Source: Mycobacteriaceae bacterium
GTDB taxonomy: Bacteria; Actinomycetota; Actinomycetes; Mycobacteriales; Mycobacteriaceae
Direction: 5' to 3'
NCBI GenBank assembly: GCA_019242135.1
Contig: JAFAWC010000456.1
Span: 1 to 5,985 of the forward strand
Length of the DNA stretch: 5,985 nt
Part shown: positions 1-5,298 of the stretch, piece by piece
How positions within the stretch are numbered: position 1 is the first letter of the stretch
Layout: each line of letters begins with the position of its first letter
Notes under the pieces: generated by a model
The model's database searches: none
Told to the model about the DNA's origin: nothing
Seen by the model: the letters and a program-made list of their open reading frames with translations, nothing else
Made by a program: the position numbers and the translations under genes

Positions 1-716
1 GCCAGCATGACCGCCAGCGCGCGGTAGAACGTCGGGTTGACGTCGTCGCGGACCGTGCGCACGGTGTCGAGCAGGCGTCGCCACAGCGACCGCCGAACAC
101 GGGAGCCGGTTCGTTGCTTGCGCACCTTGATGCCCCGGGCGGTCAACTCGTCGGCGGTGCCGATCATCGCGGTCCAGTCCCCGGCGCGTACCAGCTCGTC
201 CCGGCCCGGGCAGGCCACCACGTGGCCCGGGGTGGGCGAGCGTTCGCCGTGAATCACCGCGACGGGCGCGAGGTCGCCGTAGATCTCGCGCAGGGACGCG
301 TCGCGGGGCGCCTCGGTGTCGGAGACCACGAAACGGATGCCCGCGGCGTCGAAGGTATGGGTGGTCCGTCCGAGGCACGCATCCACCACCGACGGCGCGG
401 ACAGATCCGCGACATCGAGGATTGCGCCGGGGCCGTTACCGTCGGCGACGGCCTCGCGCAGCACGCTATTGGCCAGCCGGGCCACCACCCGCACGGCCGG
501 GTTGGCTTTGCGTGCCAGTAGCGCGATTTCGAGGTTCGTCGCGTCGTCGTGAGCAACGCAGATCACGGCGTTGGCGACGGACACGCCCGCGTCGGTGAGT
601 TCAGCGGCCGAGGACAGCATCACGACCGACACGCCGGCGCTGTTGAGTTCCTCGACAATCCGCATCGCCAGCGCGTCGTCGCCGCAGACGATGGTGTGGC
701 CGCGCATTCCCCGCAT
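1..716 (-). CDS. RCK/TrkA-N potassium-channel-like protein, partial (C-terminus off left edge)
   Basis: The minus strand is open from an ATG at 716 to the window edge, giving 238 codons with no stop. The N-terminus resembles a TrkA-N/RCK regulatory domain: beta strand HTIVCGDDALA (about 7-17), helix to residue 27, then NAVICVAHDDATN (49-61) and RKANPAVRVVARLAN (69-83), the typical RCK signature. Residues about 123-210 look like a TrkA-C-type domain. A basic linker (about 211-228) leads to NPTFYRALAVMLA at the edge, probably the start of a membrane segment. By family knowledge, proteins with an N-terminal RCK domain before a pore exist in actinobacteria (CASTOR/POLLUX-like arrangement) and gate K+ or similar cation flux at the inner membrane; the pore is not in the window, so channel function is inferred. 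Two in-frame ATGs nine bases apart (716 and 707, protein start MRGMRG) are both possible starts; neither has a well-placed Shine-Dalgarno sequence. The gene lies 43 bases downstream of the cupin gene and may be co-transcribed with it. Confidence 0.82.
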   Translation of the reverse strand, partial: MRGMRGHTIVCGDDALAMRIVEELNSAGVSVVMLSSAAELTDAGVSVANAVICVAHDDATNLEIALLARKANPAVRVVARLANSVLREAVADGNGPGAILDVADLSAPSVVDACLGRTTHTFDAAGIRFVVSDTEAPRDASLREIYGDLAPVAVIHGERSPTPGHVVACPGRDELVRAGDWTAMIGTADELTARGIKVRKQRTGSRVRRSLWRRLLDTVRTVRDDVNPTFYRALAVML

Positions 717-759
717 TCTCTGTAAGGCTACTCAACGCTGTCCGGCCCTGCGCGGGAAC

Positions 760-1203
760 TCAGTCGCTGGCAGCCAACGCGAAATCGGCGAAATCGAAAC
801 CCGGCACAACCACGCAGCTGACCAGGCTCGGCTGATCGTCGCGCGGTCGGGCGCGCTGCCAGTAACGGGCCGGCACCAGGACCTGCGGCTCTTCTCCGGC
901 GTGAAAGTCCGCACCCAGCAGATGGTTTGTGGCCGTTTCCCGTTCGCTGCCCGCCTCGAGGATCAACGGGCTGCCGCGGTGGAACAGCCACAGTTCGGCG
1001 CTGCGCACGGTGTGCCATGCCGATTGCTGACCCGGCATCAGCAGGAACAAAATCGCGGTTCCCGCGCTGCGTGGGCCGGTGTAATCGGGTGGAAGTGCTG
1101 ACTGCGCGATCAACAGTTCACTGCGCCACGTTTCACAGAACCAGCCGCCCTCGGGGTGCGGTGACATGTTGAGTCGCTGAGCCCAGTCGGGAATTTCCGC
1201 CAT
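760..1203 (-). CDS. DUF985 (Cupin_5) family cupin protein
   Basis: This is a complete 147-residue protein ending in TGA. It carries the hallmarks of the DUF985/Cupin_5 family: HPEGGWFCETWRS (16-28), a strand AILFLLMPGQQSAWH (50-64), SAELWLFHRGSPL (68-80), PQVLVPARYWQRA (106-118) and a C-terminal PGFDFADF (134-141). The length is normal for a single-domain family member. The conserved His64, Glu70 and His75 are plausible metal or ligand contacts in the small beta-barrel. The biochemical function of most family members is not established, so no reaction is assigned; a sugar- or nucleotide-related small-molecule role is only a guess. The ATG at 1203 is chosen because GGAAGGA lies 7 bases upstream; two GTG codons just before it (1209 and 1206) are in frame but crowd that site. 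The protein has no signal peptide or membrane helix and should be cytosolic. It is upstream of the RCK protein on the same strand, which suggests co-transcription but no obvious joint function. Confidence 0.9.
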   Translation of the reverse strand: MAEIPDWAQRLNMSPHPEGGWFCETWRSELLIAQSALPPDYTGPRSAGTAILFLLMPGQQSAWHTVRSAELWLFHRGSPLILEAGSERETATNHLLGADFHAGEEPQVLVPARYWQRARPRDDQPSLVSCVVVPGFDFADFALAASD

Positions 1204-1210
1204 CACCACA

Positions 1211-1217
1211 TCCTTCC
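1211..1217 (-). promoter_or_regulatory. Shine-Dalgarno site of the cupin gene
   Basis: Read on the minus strand, the sequence is GGAAGGA, with 7 bases between it and the ATG at 1203. It is the clearest ribosome binding site in the window and decides the start among three adjacent in-frame candidates (GTG, GTG, ATG). A weak TACTGT box on the minus strand at 1278-1273 could be the -10 of its promoter, giving a leader of about 60 bases, but no convincing -35 accompanies it. Confidence 0.7.
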
Positions 1218-1308
1218 GTCGTGCCCGCCGCAGTCCGATCGGGCGTGCCGGCCAGACAATCCTGCGAATTTCACAGTAGTGCCCGGGCCCGCGCCACCTC
1301 GGCATCCC

Positions 1309-1343
1309 GTGACTCGGGGGTTCGGCGCGCTAGGGTGCCCTTT
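1309..1343 (+). promoter_or_regulatory. Predicted promoter of the membrane protein / acetyltransferase pair, possibly leaderless
   Basis: GTGACT (1309-1314, near TTGACT) is followed after 16 bases by TAGGGT (1331-1336), which fits the TANNNT -10 of actinobacterial housekeeping sigma factors. A start site about seven bases past the box falls at 1343-1344, on the ATG itself, so the transcript would be leaderless, a common mode in mycobacteria. The same bases also contain AGGG (1332-1335), 8 bases before the ATG, which could instead act as a Shine-Dalgarno site on a longer transcript. The sequence alone cannot separate the two readings. Confidence 0.45.
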
Positions 1344-1775
1344 ATGGTCCGCCTGCAGCCTGGTTGGCTGGTGGTGCTGTTCGCGGCGGTGATCGCGGTC
1401 AGCGGGTGGCTGCCCTGGCGCACCACGACTGCCCACGGCGGCGGGCATTCCAATGCGATCGGCGGCACCGTCGGCAATCTGCTGCCGCTGTCGCGGTTCG
1501 ACGCGGGACAACTGATCGTGCTGCTCGCGTCGATCCTCGTCGTGGCTGGGGCGATGACCGCCCGCGGCCTGTCCGCGCGCACGTCAGCCGCTGCGGCCCT
1601 TGTGCTTTCGGTCTGGATCGGCGCGCTGACCGTGCTGTACTACCACCAGAGGGTGCATCCGCCGGTGGACGCCGCGTACGGGCTGTACATCGGTGCGGTC
1701 GCAACGGTCGCCGCGGCGATCTGCTCGATATGGGCGCTGTTCTCGGCCTTGGTGTCGGCGCGGACGGCCCCATGA
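1344..1775 (+). CDS. Small four-helix membrane protein, function unknown
   Basis: This 143-residue protein is mostly hydrophobic, with four likely membrane helices: about 7-25 (ending in GWLPW), 56-73, 82-100 and 110-136. The first loop (26-55) is polar and holds HGGGHSN at 31-37. A second short loop YYHQRVHPPVD (99-109) also carries histidines. I do not recognise a named family; small integral membrane proteins with a W-x-P-W motif after the first helix are common in actinobacteria and mostly uncharacterised. The ATG at 1344 is chosen because the first helix begins six residues later and a promoter box lies immediately upstream; the frame is open further upstream but the added residues are basic and unlike a membrane-protein start. 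Its TGA overlaps the ATG of the acetyltransferase (ATGA, 1772-1775), so the two are very probably translationally coupled. Confidence is high that it is a gene and low on any role. Confidence 0.8.
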   Translation: MVRLQPGWLVVLFAAVIAVSGWLPWRTTTAHGGGHSNAIGGTVGNLLPLSRFDAGQLIVLLASILVVAGAMTARGLSARTSAAAALVLSVWIGALTVLYYHQRVHPPVDAAYGLYIGAVATVAAAICSIWALFSALVSARTAP

Positions 1776-2386
1776 GCCGATTCGTCGAGCCGGTGACTCT
1801 CACCGGCTCGCGGTGGGTCCGGCTTGAGCCGCTGACGGAAGGCCATGTCGCCGAAATCGCCGCCGCCGCAGCCGATGGCGACCCGGGAGCGCTGTGGTTC
1901 ACGATGGCGCCGTCGCCGGATACGGCGGCACAGTGGGTTCGGCGCATGCTCGCGCTACAAACCGGGGGCGGGTTGACGTTTCTGGTGCGCACGCTCGACG
2001 GCACGCCGATCGGTTCGTCGAGTTATCTCAACGTTGACGGCGGCAACCGCAGGCTGGAAATTGGAGCCACCTGGTATCGCGCGTCGGCGCGCCGCACCGG
2101 GGTCAACTCCGAGACCAAGCTGTTGATGCTGGGTCATGCTTTCGATTCGCTGGGGTGCCTGGCAGTCGAATTCCGAACCCACTTCTTCAACTTCACCAGC
2201 CGCACCGCAATTGAGCGGCTCGGCGCCAAGCTCGACGGCGTGCTGCGCAGCCACCAGCTGCTGCCCGACGGGTCTCGGCGCGACACCGTGGTGTACTCGA
2301 TTCTCGATATCGAATGGCCCTCGGTGCGAAACCATCTCAGCTTCCGGCTCACCTGCGTTGGCGACGAAGAAACAGGTTTTGCCTAA
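1772..2386 (+). CDS. GNAT family N-acetyltransferase (RimJ/RimL-like)
   Basis: This 204-residue cytosolic protein fits the Acetyltransf_3 (RimJ/RimL-like) branch of the GNAT superfamily, which moves an acyl group from acyl-CoA to an amine. Visible features are the N-terminal strand LTGSRWVRLEPLTEGHV (10-26), the central strands FLVRTLDGTPIGSSSYLNV (70-88), the strand before the CoA loop LEIGATWY (95-102), the loop and helix RRTGVNSETKLLMLGHAF (107-124), and the C-terminal VEFRTHFFNFTSRTAIERLG (132-151), where Asn140 and Ser143 precede the final helix. The CoA loop is of the divergent R-x-V-N-x-E-x-K type rather than the textbook Q/R-x-x-G-x-G/A; this variant is, to my knowledge, typical of a large bacterial subfamily. 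The substrate (ribosomal protein N-terminus, drug or small amine) cannot be told. The start overlaps the stop of the membrane protein by ATGA, and the gene ends in tandem in-frame stops TAA TAG (2384-2389). Confidence 0.9.
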   Translation: MSRFVEPVTLTGSRWVRLEPLTEGHVAEIAAAAADGDPGALWFTMAPSPDTAAQWVRRMLALQTGGGLTFLVRTLDGTPIGSSSYLNVDGGNRRLEIGATWYRASARRTGVNSETKLLMLGHAFDSLGCLAVEFRTHFFNFTSRTAIERLGAKLDGVLRSHQLLPDGSRRDTVVYSILDIEWPSVRNHLSFRLTCVGDEETGFA

Positions 2387-2398
2387 TAGACGACAACC

Positions 2399-2962
2399 TC
2401 ACCGGGAGAGGAAACTCCCCAGCGCCGCACGCACTCCGCGGCTGCGCCGGCCCGCCTTGAGTTCCAGCAGCGCCGCCTCGGCTGTCATCCCGACCCACAG
2501 CTGCGCGCACTCGAGCGGACGCGGCCATCCCATTGCAGTGAAGTCGGCCCGCACCAACTCGGCGGTGCTGGCATTGCGGGCGCCGATCTCCGCGGCGATG
2601 ACAGGATCGGCGCGCGCCTCCAGCAGCAGCGCGCGAACACCGCGGTCACGCAGGCAGCCGTCGAGGTAAGTGGTCGCCGAGACCATCAACCGCTCCCGCC
2701 CCGGCGAAAGCCCCGCCGTCGCCCGCGCGATCTCTGAGAGCAGCCGATCATGGAATTCCCGGTGCAACGCAAGGAGATAACGTGCGCGGTCGGTGAAGTG
2801 ATGGAAGAACGTCCCCTTGGAGACACCCGCCTCCTCGACGAGCAGATTAATCGACAGGCCGGCCAGGCCGGTGCGCTCGGCCAACCGCAGGCCGGCGTCG
2901 ATCAGTGCCGCTCGGGTGCGGGCCGCGGCCGCCTGCCGCGGTGTCGTCGTCGCTGCCGCCAC
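2399..2962 (-). CDS. TetR family transcriptional repressor
   Basis: This 187-residue protein has the standard TetR layout. The N-terminal helix-turn-helix (about 15-63) contains RTRAALIDAGLRLAERTG, then GLSINLLVEEAGVSKG and the recognition helix region VSKGTFFHHFTDRARYL (47-63), followed by an all-helical ligand-binding and dimerisation domain (about 70-187). The GTG at 2962 is the only reasonable start: an in-frame TAG lies four codons upstream, and a TAGCGT -10 box seven bases upstream of the GTG predicts a leaderless message. The gene is divergent from the hydrolase and MFS genes, with a perfect palindrome between them, so it most likely represses itself and that operon and is released by a small ligand. 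The ligand is unknown; the C-terminal domain is too variable to infer it. The end of the gene faces the acetyltransferase with only 12 bases between stop codons and no clear terminator. Confidence 0.93.
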   Translation of the reverse strand: MAAATTTPRQAAAARTRAALIDAGLRLAERTGLAGLSINLLVEEAGVSKGTFFHHFTDRARYLLALHREFHDRLLSEIARATAGLSPGRERLMVSATTYLDGCLRDRGVRALLLEARADPVIAAEIGARNASTAELVRADFTAMGWPRPLECAQLWVGMTAEAALLELKAGRRSRGVRAALGSFLSR

Positions 2963-2997
2963 CGCCTCACGCTAGCATTGACCGACCGGTCGGTCAA
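2962..2997 (-). promoter_or_regulatory. Promoter of the tetR gene (leaderless)
   Basis: On the minus strand, TTGACC (2997-2992) is followed after 17 bases by TAGCGT (2974-2969), an almost ideal housekeeping-type promoter for mycobacteria. The expected start site is seven bases past the box, at 2962, exactly the first base of the GTG start codon. The -35 box is one arm of the operator palindrome, so repressor binding should block polymerase directly. Confidence 0.7.
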
Positions 2998-2999
2998 TG
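2976..2999. promoter_or_regulatory. 24-bp perfect palindrome, predicted TetR operator
   Basis: Every base of the 24-bp element pairs with its mirror partner around a centre between 2987 and 2988; the left half is CATTGACCGACC. Symmetry breaks at 2975/3000. Each half holds two tandem copies of a tetramer (GACC GACC, then GGTC GGTC), so shorter nested palindromes share the same centre. Size, symmetry and position in the gap between a divergent TetR gene and its likely target are typical of TetR-family operators. Binding by the neighbouring regulator is inferred from position. No second copy was seen elsewhere in the window. Confidence 0.85.
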
Positions 3000-3013
3000 A
3001 AATACTGTGCCCA
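2978..3013 (+). promoter_or_regulatory. Promoter of the hydrolase-MFS operon (probably leaderless)
   Basis: TTGACC (2978-2983) lies 19 bases before TACTGT (3003-3008), a TANNNT -10 box. The spacing is one to two bases longer than ideal, so this promoter should be weaker than that of tetR. The start site would fall at about 3013-3015, on or beside the ATG at 3013, again a leaderless arrangement. No Shine-Dalgarno sequence precedes the ATG, which agrees with that reading. Confidence 0.6.
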
Positions 3014-3843
3014 TGCCGACCATCACCACGCGCACCGGAACGGTGGCCTACGCCGAGACCGGCGCCGGCCGGCCGGTGTTGTTGCTCCATGCCACCCTGC
3101 ACGACCGGCGTGACTTCGACCCGATCGTTGCGCCGCTGGCCCGACGGCATCGGGTGATCGCCCTCGACTGGCCAAGCCACGGCGATTCGCAGACCGTCGA
3201 GAACCCCACCGGACCACTGCTCGCCGATGTGCTCGACGACGTCATCGACGCGCTGAACCTCAAAGGCGTCGTGCTGATCGGCAATTCGGTCGGGGGATCG
3301 GCGGCTGCCCGGCTGGCGATCACGCGTCCCGAACTGGTCGCAGGTCTGGTCCTGGTCAACACCGGCGGCTTTGTGCCTGCCACCGCGGTCACCAAGGTGG
3401 TCTGCCGGCTGATGGGTACCGAAGCCGTGGCGCGACGCGTGCTGGCGAAGTTCGTCCCGGCCTACATGAAGGCGCAAACCCCGAACGACGACGCCATCGT
3501 CGCGCGGGCCGTCGCCCGGGCCCGGACCCGCGAGGGGGTGCGCACCGCGGCGTCGCTGTGGCGCAGCTTCGGCACGCCCGAGTACGACCTGCGCGGCCGC
3601 GCGCACTGCATCACGGCGCCGACGCTCATCGTGTGGGGCGACCGCGACCCCACACTGTCGCTGCGAATCGGGAAAGCCACCCAGCGGGCGATACCCGCCT
3701 CGACACTGCACCGCCTGCCCACCGGCCATGTCGTCTTCTCGTCCGACCCGACGGGCTTCCTGGGCGTGGTGGGGCCGTTTTTGGCCGGCATCGACGGGGC
3801 CGGCCGCCGCGGCCGCGACCCGCAAAACCTGGCCGCGCAATAA
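3013..3843 (+). CDS. Alpha/beta-fold hydrolase
   Basis: This 276-residue cytosolic enzyme has the full alpha/beta hydrolase pattern. The first strand GRPVLLLHATLHDRRDF (19-35) carries the oxyanion-hole region; VIALDWPSHGDS (48-59) follows; the nucleophile elbow is GNSVGG with Ser92; a cap region spans about 120-195; the acid lies in the strand TLIVWGDRDP (204-213), probably Asp212; and the catalytic His239 is in TGHVVF. All three triad residues are present, so it should be active. By family knowledge the substrate could be an ester, lactone, amide, epoxide or C-C bond; the sequence does not decide. The ATG at 3013 is preferred over the in-frame GTG at 3007, because 3007 lies inside the predicted -10 box and would precede the transcript start. 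It is the first gene of a two-gene operon with the MFS exporter, divergent from TetR, which suggests modification of a compound that the exporter moves and the repressor senses. Confidence 0.93.
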   Translation: MPTITTRTGTVAYAETGAGRPVLLLHATLHDRRDFDPIVAPLARRHRVIALDWPSHGDSQTVENPTGPLLADVLDDVIDALNLKGVVLIGNSVGGSAAARLAITRPELVAGLVLVNTGGFVPATAVTKVVCRLMGTEAVARRVLAKFVPAYMKAQTPNDDAIVARAVARARTREGVRTAASLWRSFGTPEYDLRGRAHCITAPTLIVWGDRDPTLSLRIGKATQRAIPASTLHRLPTGHVVFSSDPTGFLGVVGPFLAGIDGAGRRGRDPQNLAAQ

Positions 3844-3852
3844 TTGCCGGTT

Positions 3853-5298
3853 GTGAGCGGCGTCGCCGGAAACCGTCGAGTGCTGGTGGTGGCGATCCTC
3901 GCGTCGTTCGTCGCGTTTCTCGACGGCTCGGTGGTGAACCTCGCGCTGCCCGCGATCGCCCGCGACCTCGGCGGTGGCCTGGCCCTACAGCAGTGGATCG
4001 TCGATTCCTACCTGCTGACGCTGGGTGCGCTGATTCTGGTTGCCGGTTCGATCTCCGACATGTTCGGCCGCGTCCGGATTCTGCGTTGGGGTCTGGCCGC
4101 GTTCGGTGCGGGCTCGGTGCTGGCCGCCGCGGCGCCGTCCGGGCTGGTGTTGATCGGCGCGCGGCTGATCCAGGGCGTGGGCGCGGCGTTCCTTGTTCCG
4201 AGTTCTCTCGCGCTGATCAACTCGACCTTCGCCGAGGACGAGCAGCCCAGGGCGATCGGCATCTGGACCGCGTGGACCGGAACCGCGTTCGTGTTGGGGC
4301 CGCTCCTCGGCGGGCTTGCCGTCGATTATCTGAGCTGGCGGTGGATTTTCATCCTGTCGGCGGTTCCGGTGGCCGCGACGTTCGCCCTGTCGGTCGGGCT
4401 CACCACGGTCGCCGAACCATCCGCCGGCGGCGCGCGCATCGACGTACTCGGCGCGGTGCTCGCCGCGGCGGGGCTGTCCGGCACGGTGTACGCGCTGATC
4501 GAACTGCAGCGGCGCGGCCTGTCGCGCCCGGACGTGTCGATTTCCCTGGCAGTGGGGCTGGTCAGCCTGGCGGTGTTCGTGTGGTGGCAGTTCCGCGCCG
4601 CGCACCCGATGCTGCCGATGAATCTGTTCGCCATCCGTAACTTCGGTGTCGGGAACCTGGCGACGACCTTCGTCTACGCGGGGGTGTCGGTCGGCACGCT
4701 GATCGTGTCGCTGTTCCTGCAGGAGGTCGCGGGTTTCCGCGCCACCGAGGCGGGGATCGCCACGCTGCCGCTGCCGATTCTGTCGTTTCTGCTCGCCGCG
4801 CGGGTCGGCGCGCTGGCGGCCAAATTCGGGCCGCGGCTCTTCATGGCCGGCGGTCCGCTCATCGCGGCCGCGGGATTCGTCCTGATGCGACCCCAGCCTG
4901 TGCACTTCGATTTGTGGACGCAACTGCTGCCCGGCCTCGTGCTGTTCGGGTTGGGGCTCGCGGTCACCGTGACGCCGCTGACGTCGGCGGTGCTGGCCGC
5001 TGTCGAGCCGTCGCAAAGCGGCATCGGGTCGGCCATCAACAACGCCGTGTCTCGCATCGCGGGTCTGATCGCGGTCGCGCTGGCCGGCGTGATCGCCGGC
5101 GGTGCGCTCGATTATGGCAGCTTCCGCCGGCTCGCGGTCGCGACCGCCGCGATGTTCGCGGTCGGTGGGGTGGTGGCCGCGATCGGGATCCGGAACCCGG
5201 TCAAGCCGCCGAGACCCGTTGCGGCCGAAGCGGTCGCGCGTTGCAGCGACCGCGCCGCCGCGCCGCCGGCGCGCTACGCCGCCAAGTCCACCGGATAG
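3853..5298 (+). CDS. MFS transporter, DHA2 (EmrB/QacA-like) drug:H+ antiporter family
   Basis: This is a polytopic inner-membrane protein of about 481 residues, the normal size for the 14-helix DHA2 family that exports drugs, dyes, fatty acids or other amphiphiles using the proton gradient. Visible motifs are motif D1 [14 protein letters not shown] (22-35), motif [14 protein letters not shown] (65-77) with Asp69 and Arg73, motif [10 protein letters not shown] (104-112) with Arg104, the antiporter motif C region [13 protein letters not shown] (142-154), and a late [19 protein letters not shown] segment typical of the family. The substrate cannot be predicted. The gene follows the hydrolase with almost no gap. 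The start is uncertain: TTG at 3844 touches the hydrolase TAA, GTG at 3853 is nine bases on, and a GTG near 3880 lies at the first helix behind a GGAAA. None has a clear Shine-Dalgarno site except weakly the last, so coupling to hydrolase translation is likely. The end overlaps the convergent cyclase gene. Confidence 0.93.
   Translation: MSGVAGNRRVLVVAILASFVAFLDGSVVNLALPAIARDLGGGLALQQWIVDSYLLTLGALILVAGSISDMFGRVRILRWGLAAFGAGSVLAAAAPSGLVLIGARLIQGVGAAFLVPSSLALINSTFAEDEQPRAIGIWTAWTGTAFVLGPLLGGLAVDYLSWRWIFILSAVPVAATFALSVGLTTVAEPSAGGARIDVLGAVLAAAGLSGTVYALIELQRRGLSRPDVSISLAVGLVSLAVFVWWQFRAAHPMLPMNLFAIRNFGVGNLATTFVYAGVSVGTLIVSLFLQEVAGFRATEAGIATLPLPILSFLLAARVGALAAKFGPRLFMAGGPLIAAAGFVLMRPQPVHFDLWTQLLPGLVLFGLGLAVTVTPLTSAVLAAVEPSQSGIGSAINNAVSRIAGLIAVALAGVIAGGALDYGSFRRLAVATAAMFAVGGVVAAIGIRNPVKPPRPVAAEAVARCSDRAAAPPARYAAKSTG
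5274..5298. other. Tail-to-tail overlap of MFS and cyclase coding ends
   Basis: The last 25 bases of the plus-strand MFS gene (TAG at 5296-5298) are also the last bases of the minus-strand cyclase gene (TAG at 5276-5274). No hairpin followed by a T-run is visible here, so transcripts from both sides probably run into each other for some distance. Confidence 0.85.

Larger units (their letters stand above)
1204..1343. other. Divergent intergenic region between cupin and membrane-protein genes
   Basis: These 140 bases separate two divergent genes and must hold both promoters. The plus-strand side has a good promoter candidate next to the membrane-protein start; the minus-strand side has the cupin Shine-Dalgarno site and a poor -10 candidate. 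A short GC palindrome, GCCCGGGC (1281-1288), lies in the middle, but it is too short and too common in this base composition to call an operator. The plus-strand reading frame is open upstream of 1344 back to 1221, but that stretch overlaps the cupin leader and has no family resemblance, so it is treated as non-coding. Confidence 0.6.

Noticed and set aside
254..556. 100-codon minus-strand frame within the RCK gene
   Set aside because: It is out of frame with the RCK protein, which is open across the whole stretch and shows clear family motifs.
1281..1288. GCCCGGGC palindrome in the divergent region upstream of the cupin gene
   Set aside because: It is only eight bases, all G and C, which is frequent by chance here; no linked regulator gene.
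1364..1771. Upstream in-frame extension of the acetyltransferase
   Set aside because: The frame is open, but this part overlaps the membrane-protein gene, is Arg-rich and unlike any GNAT N-terminus; the ATG at 1772 fits the family start and the ATGA overlap.
2404..2419. Possible terminator hairpin GGGAG / CTCCC just after the acetyltransferase stop
   Set aside because: The stem has only five pairs, the loop is six bases, there is no T-run, and it lies inside the tetR coding end; it is not above chance for this composition.
2902..3840. 312-codon open frame on the minus strand opposite the hydrolase
   Set aside because: It is antisense to an intact hydrolase, has low-complexity Arg/Gly/Asp composition, and crosses the tetR promoter and operator.
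3985..5016. 343-codon open frame on the minus strand opposite the MFS gene
   Set aside because: It lies wholly antisense to a clear transporter, is rich in Arg, Gln, Gly and Asp with no hydrophobic core pattern, and matches no family; long antisense frames are expected in GC-rich genes.
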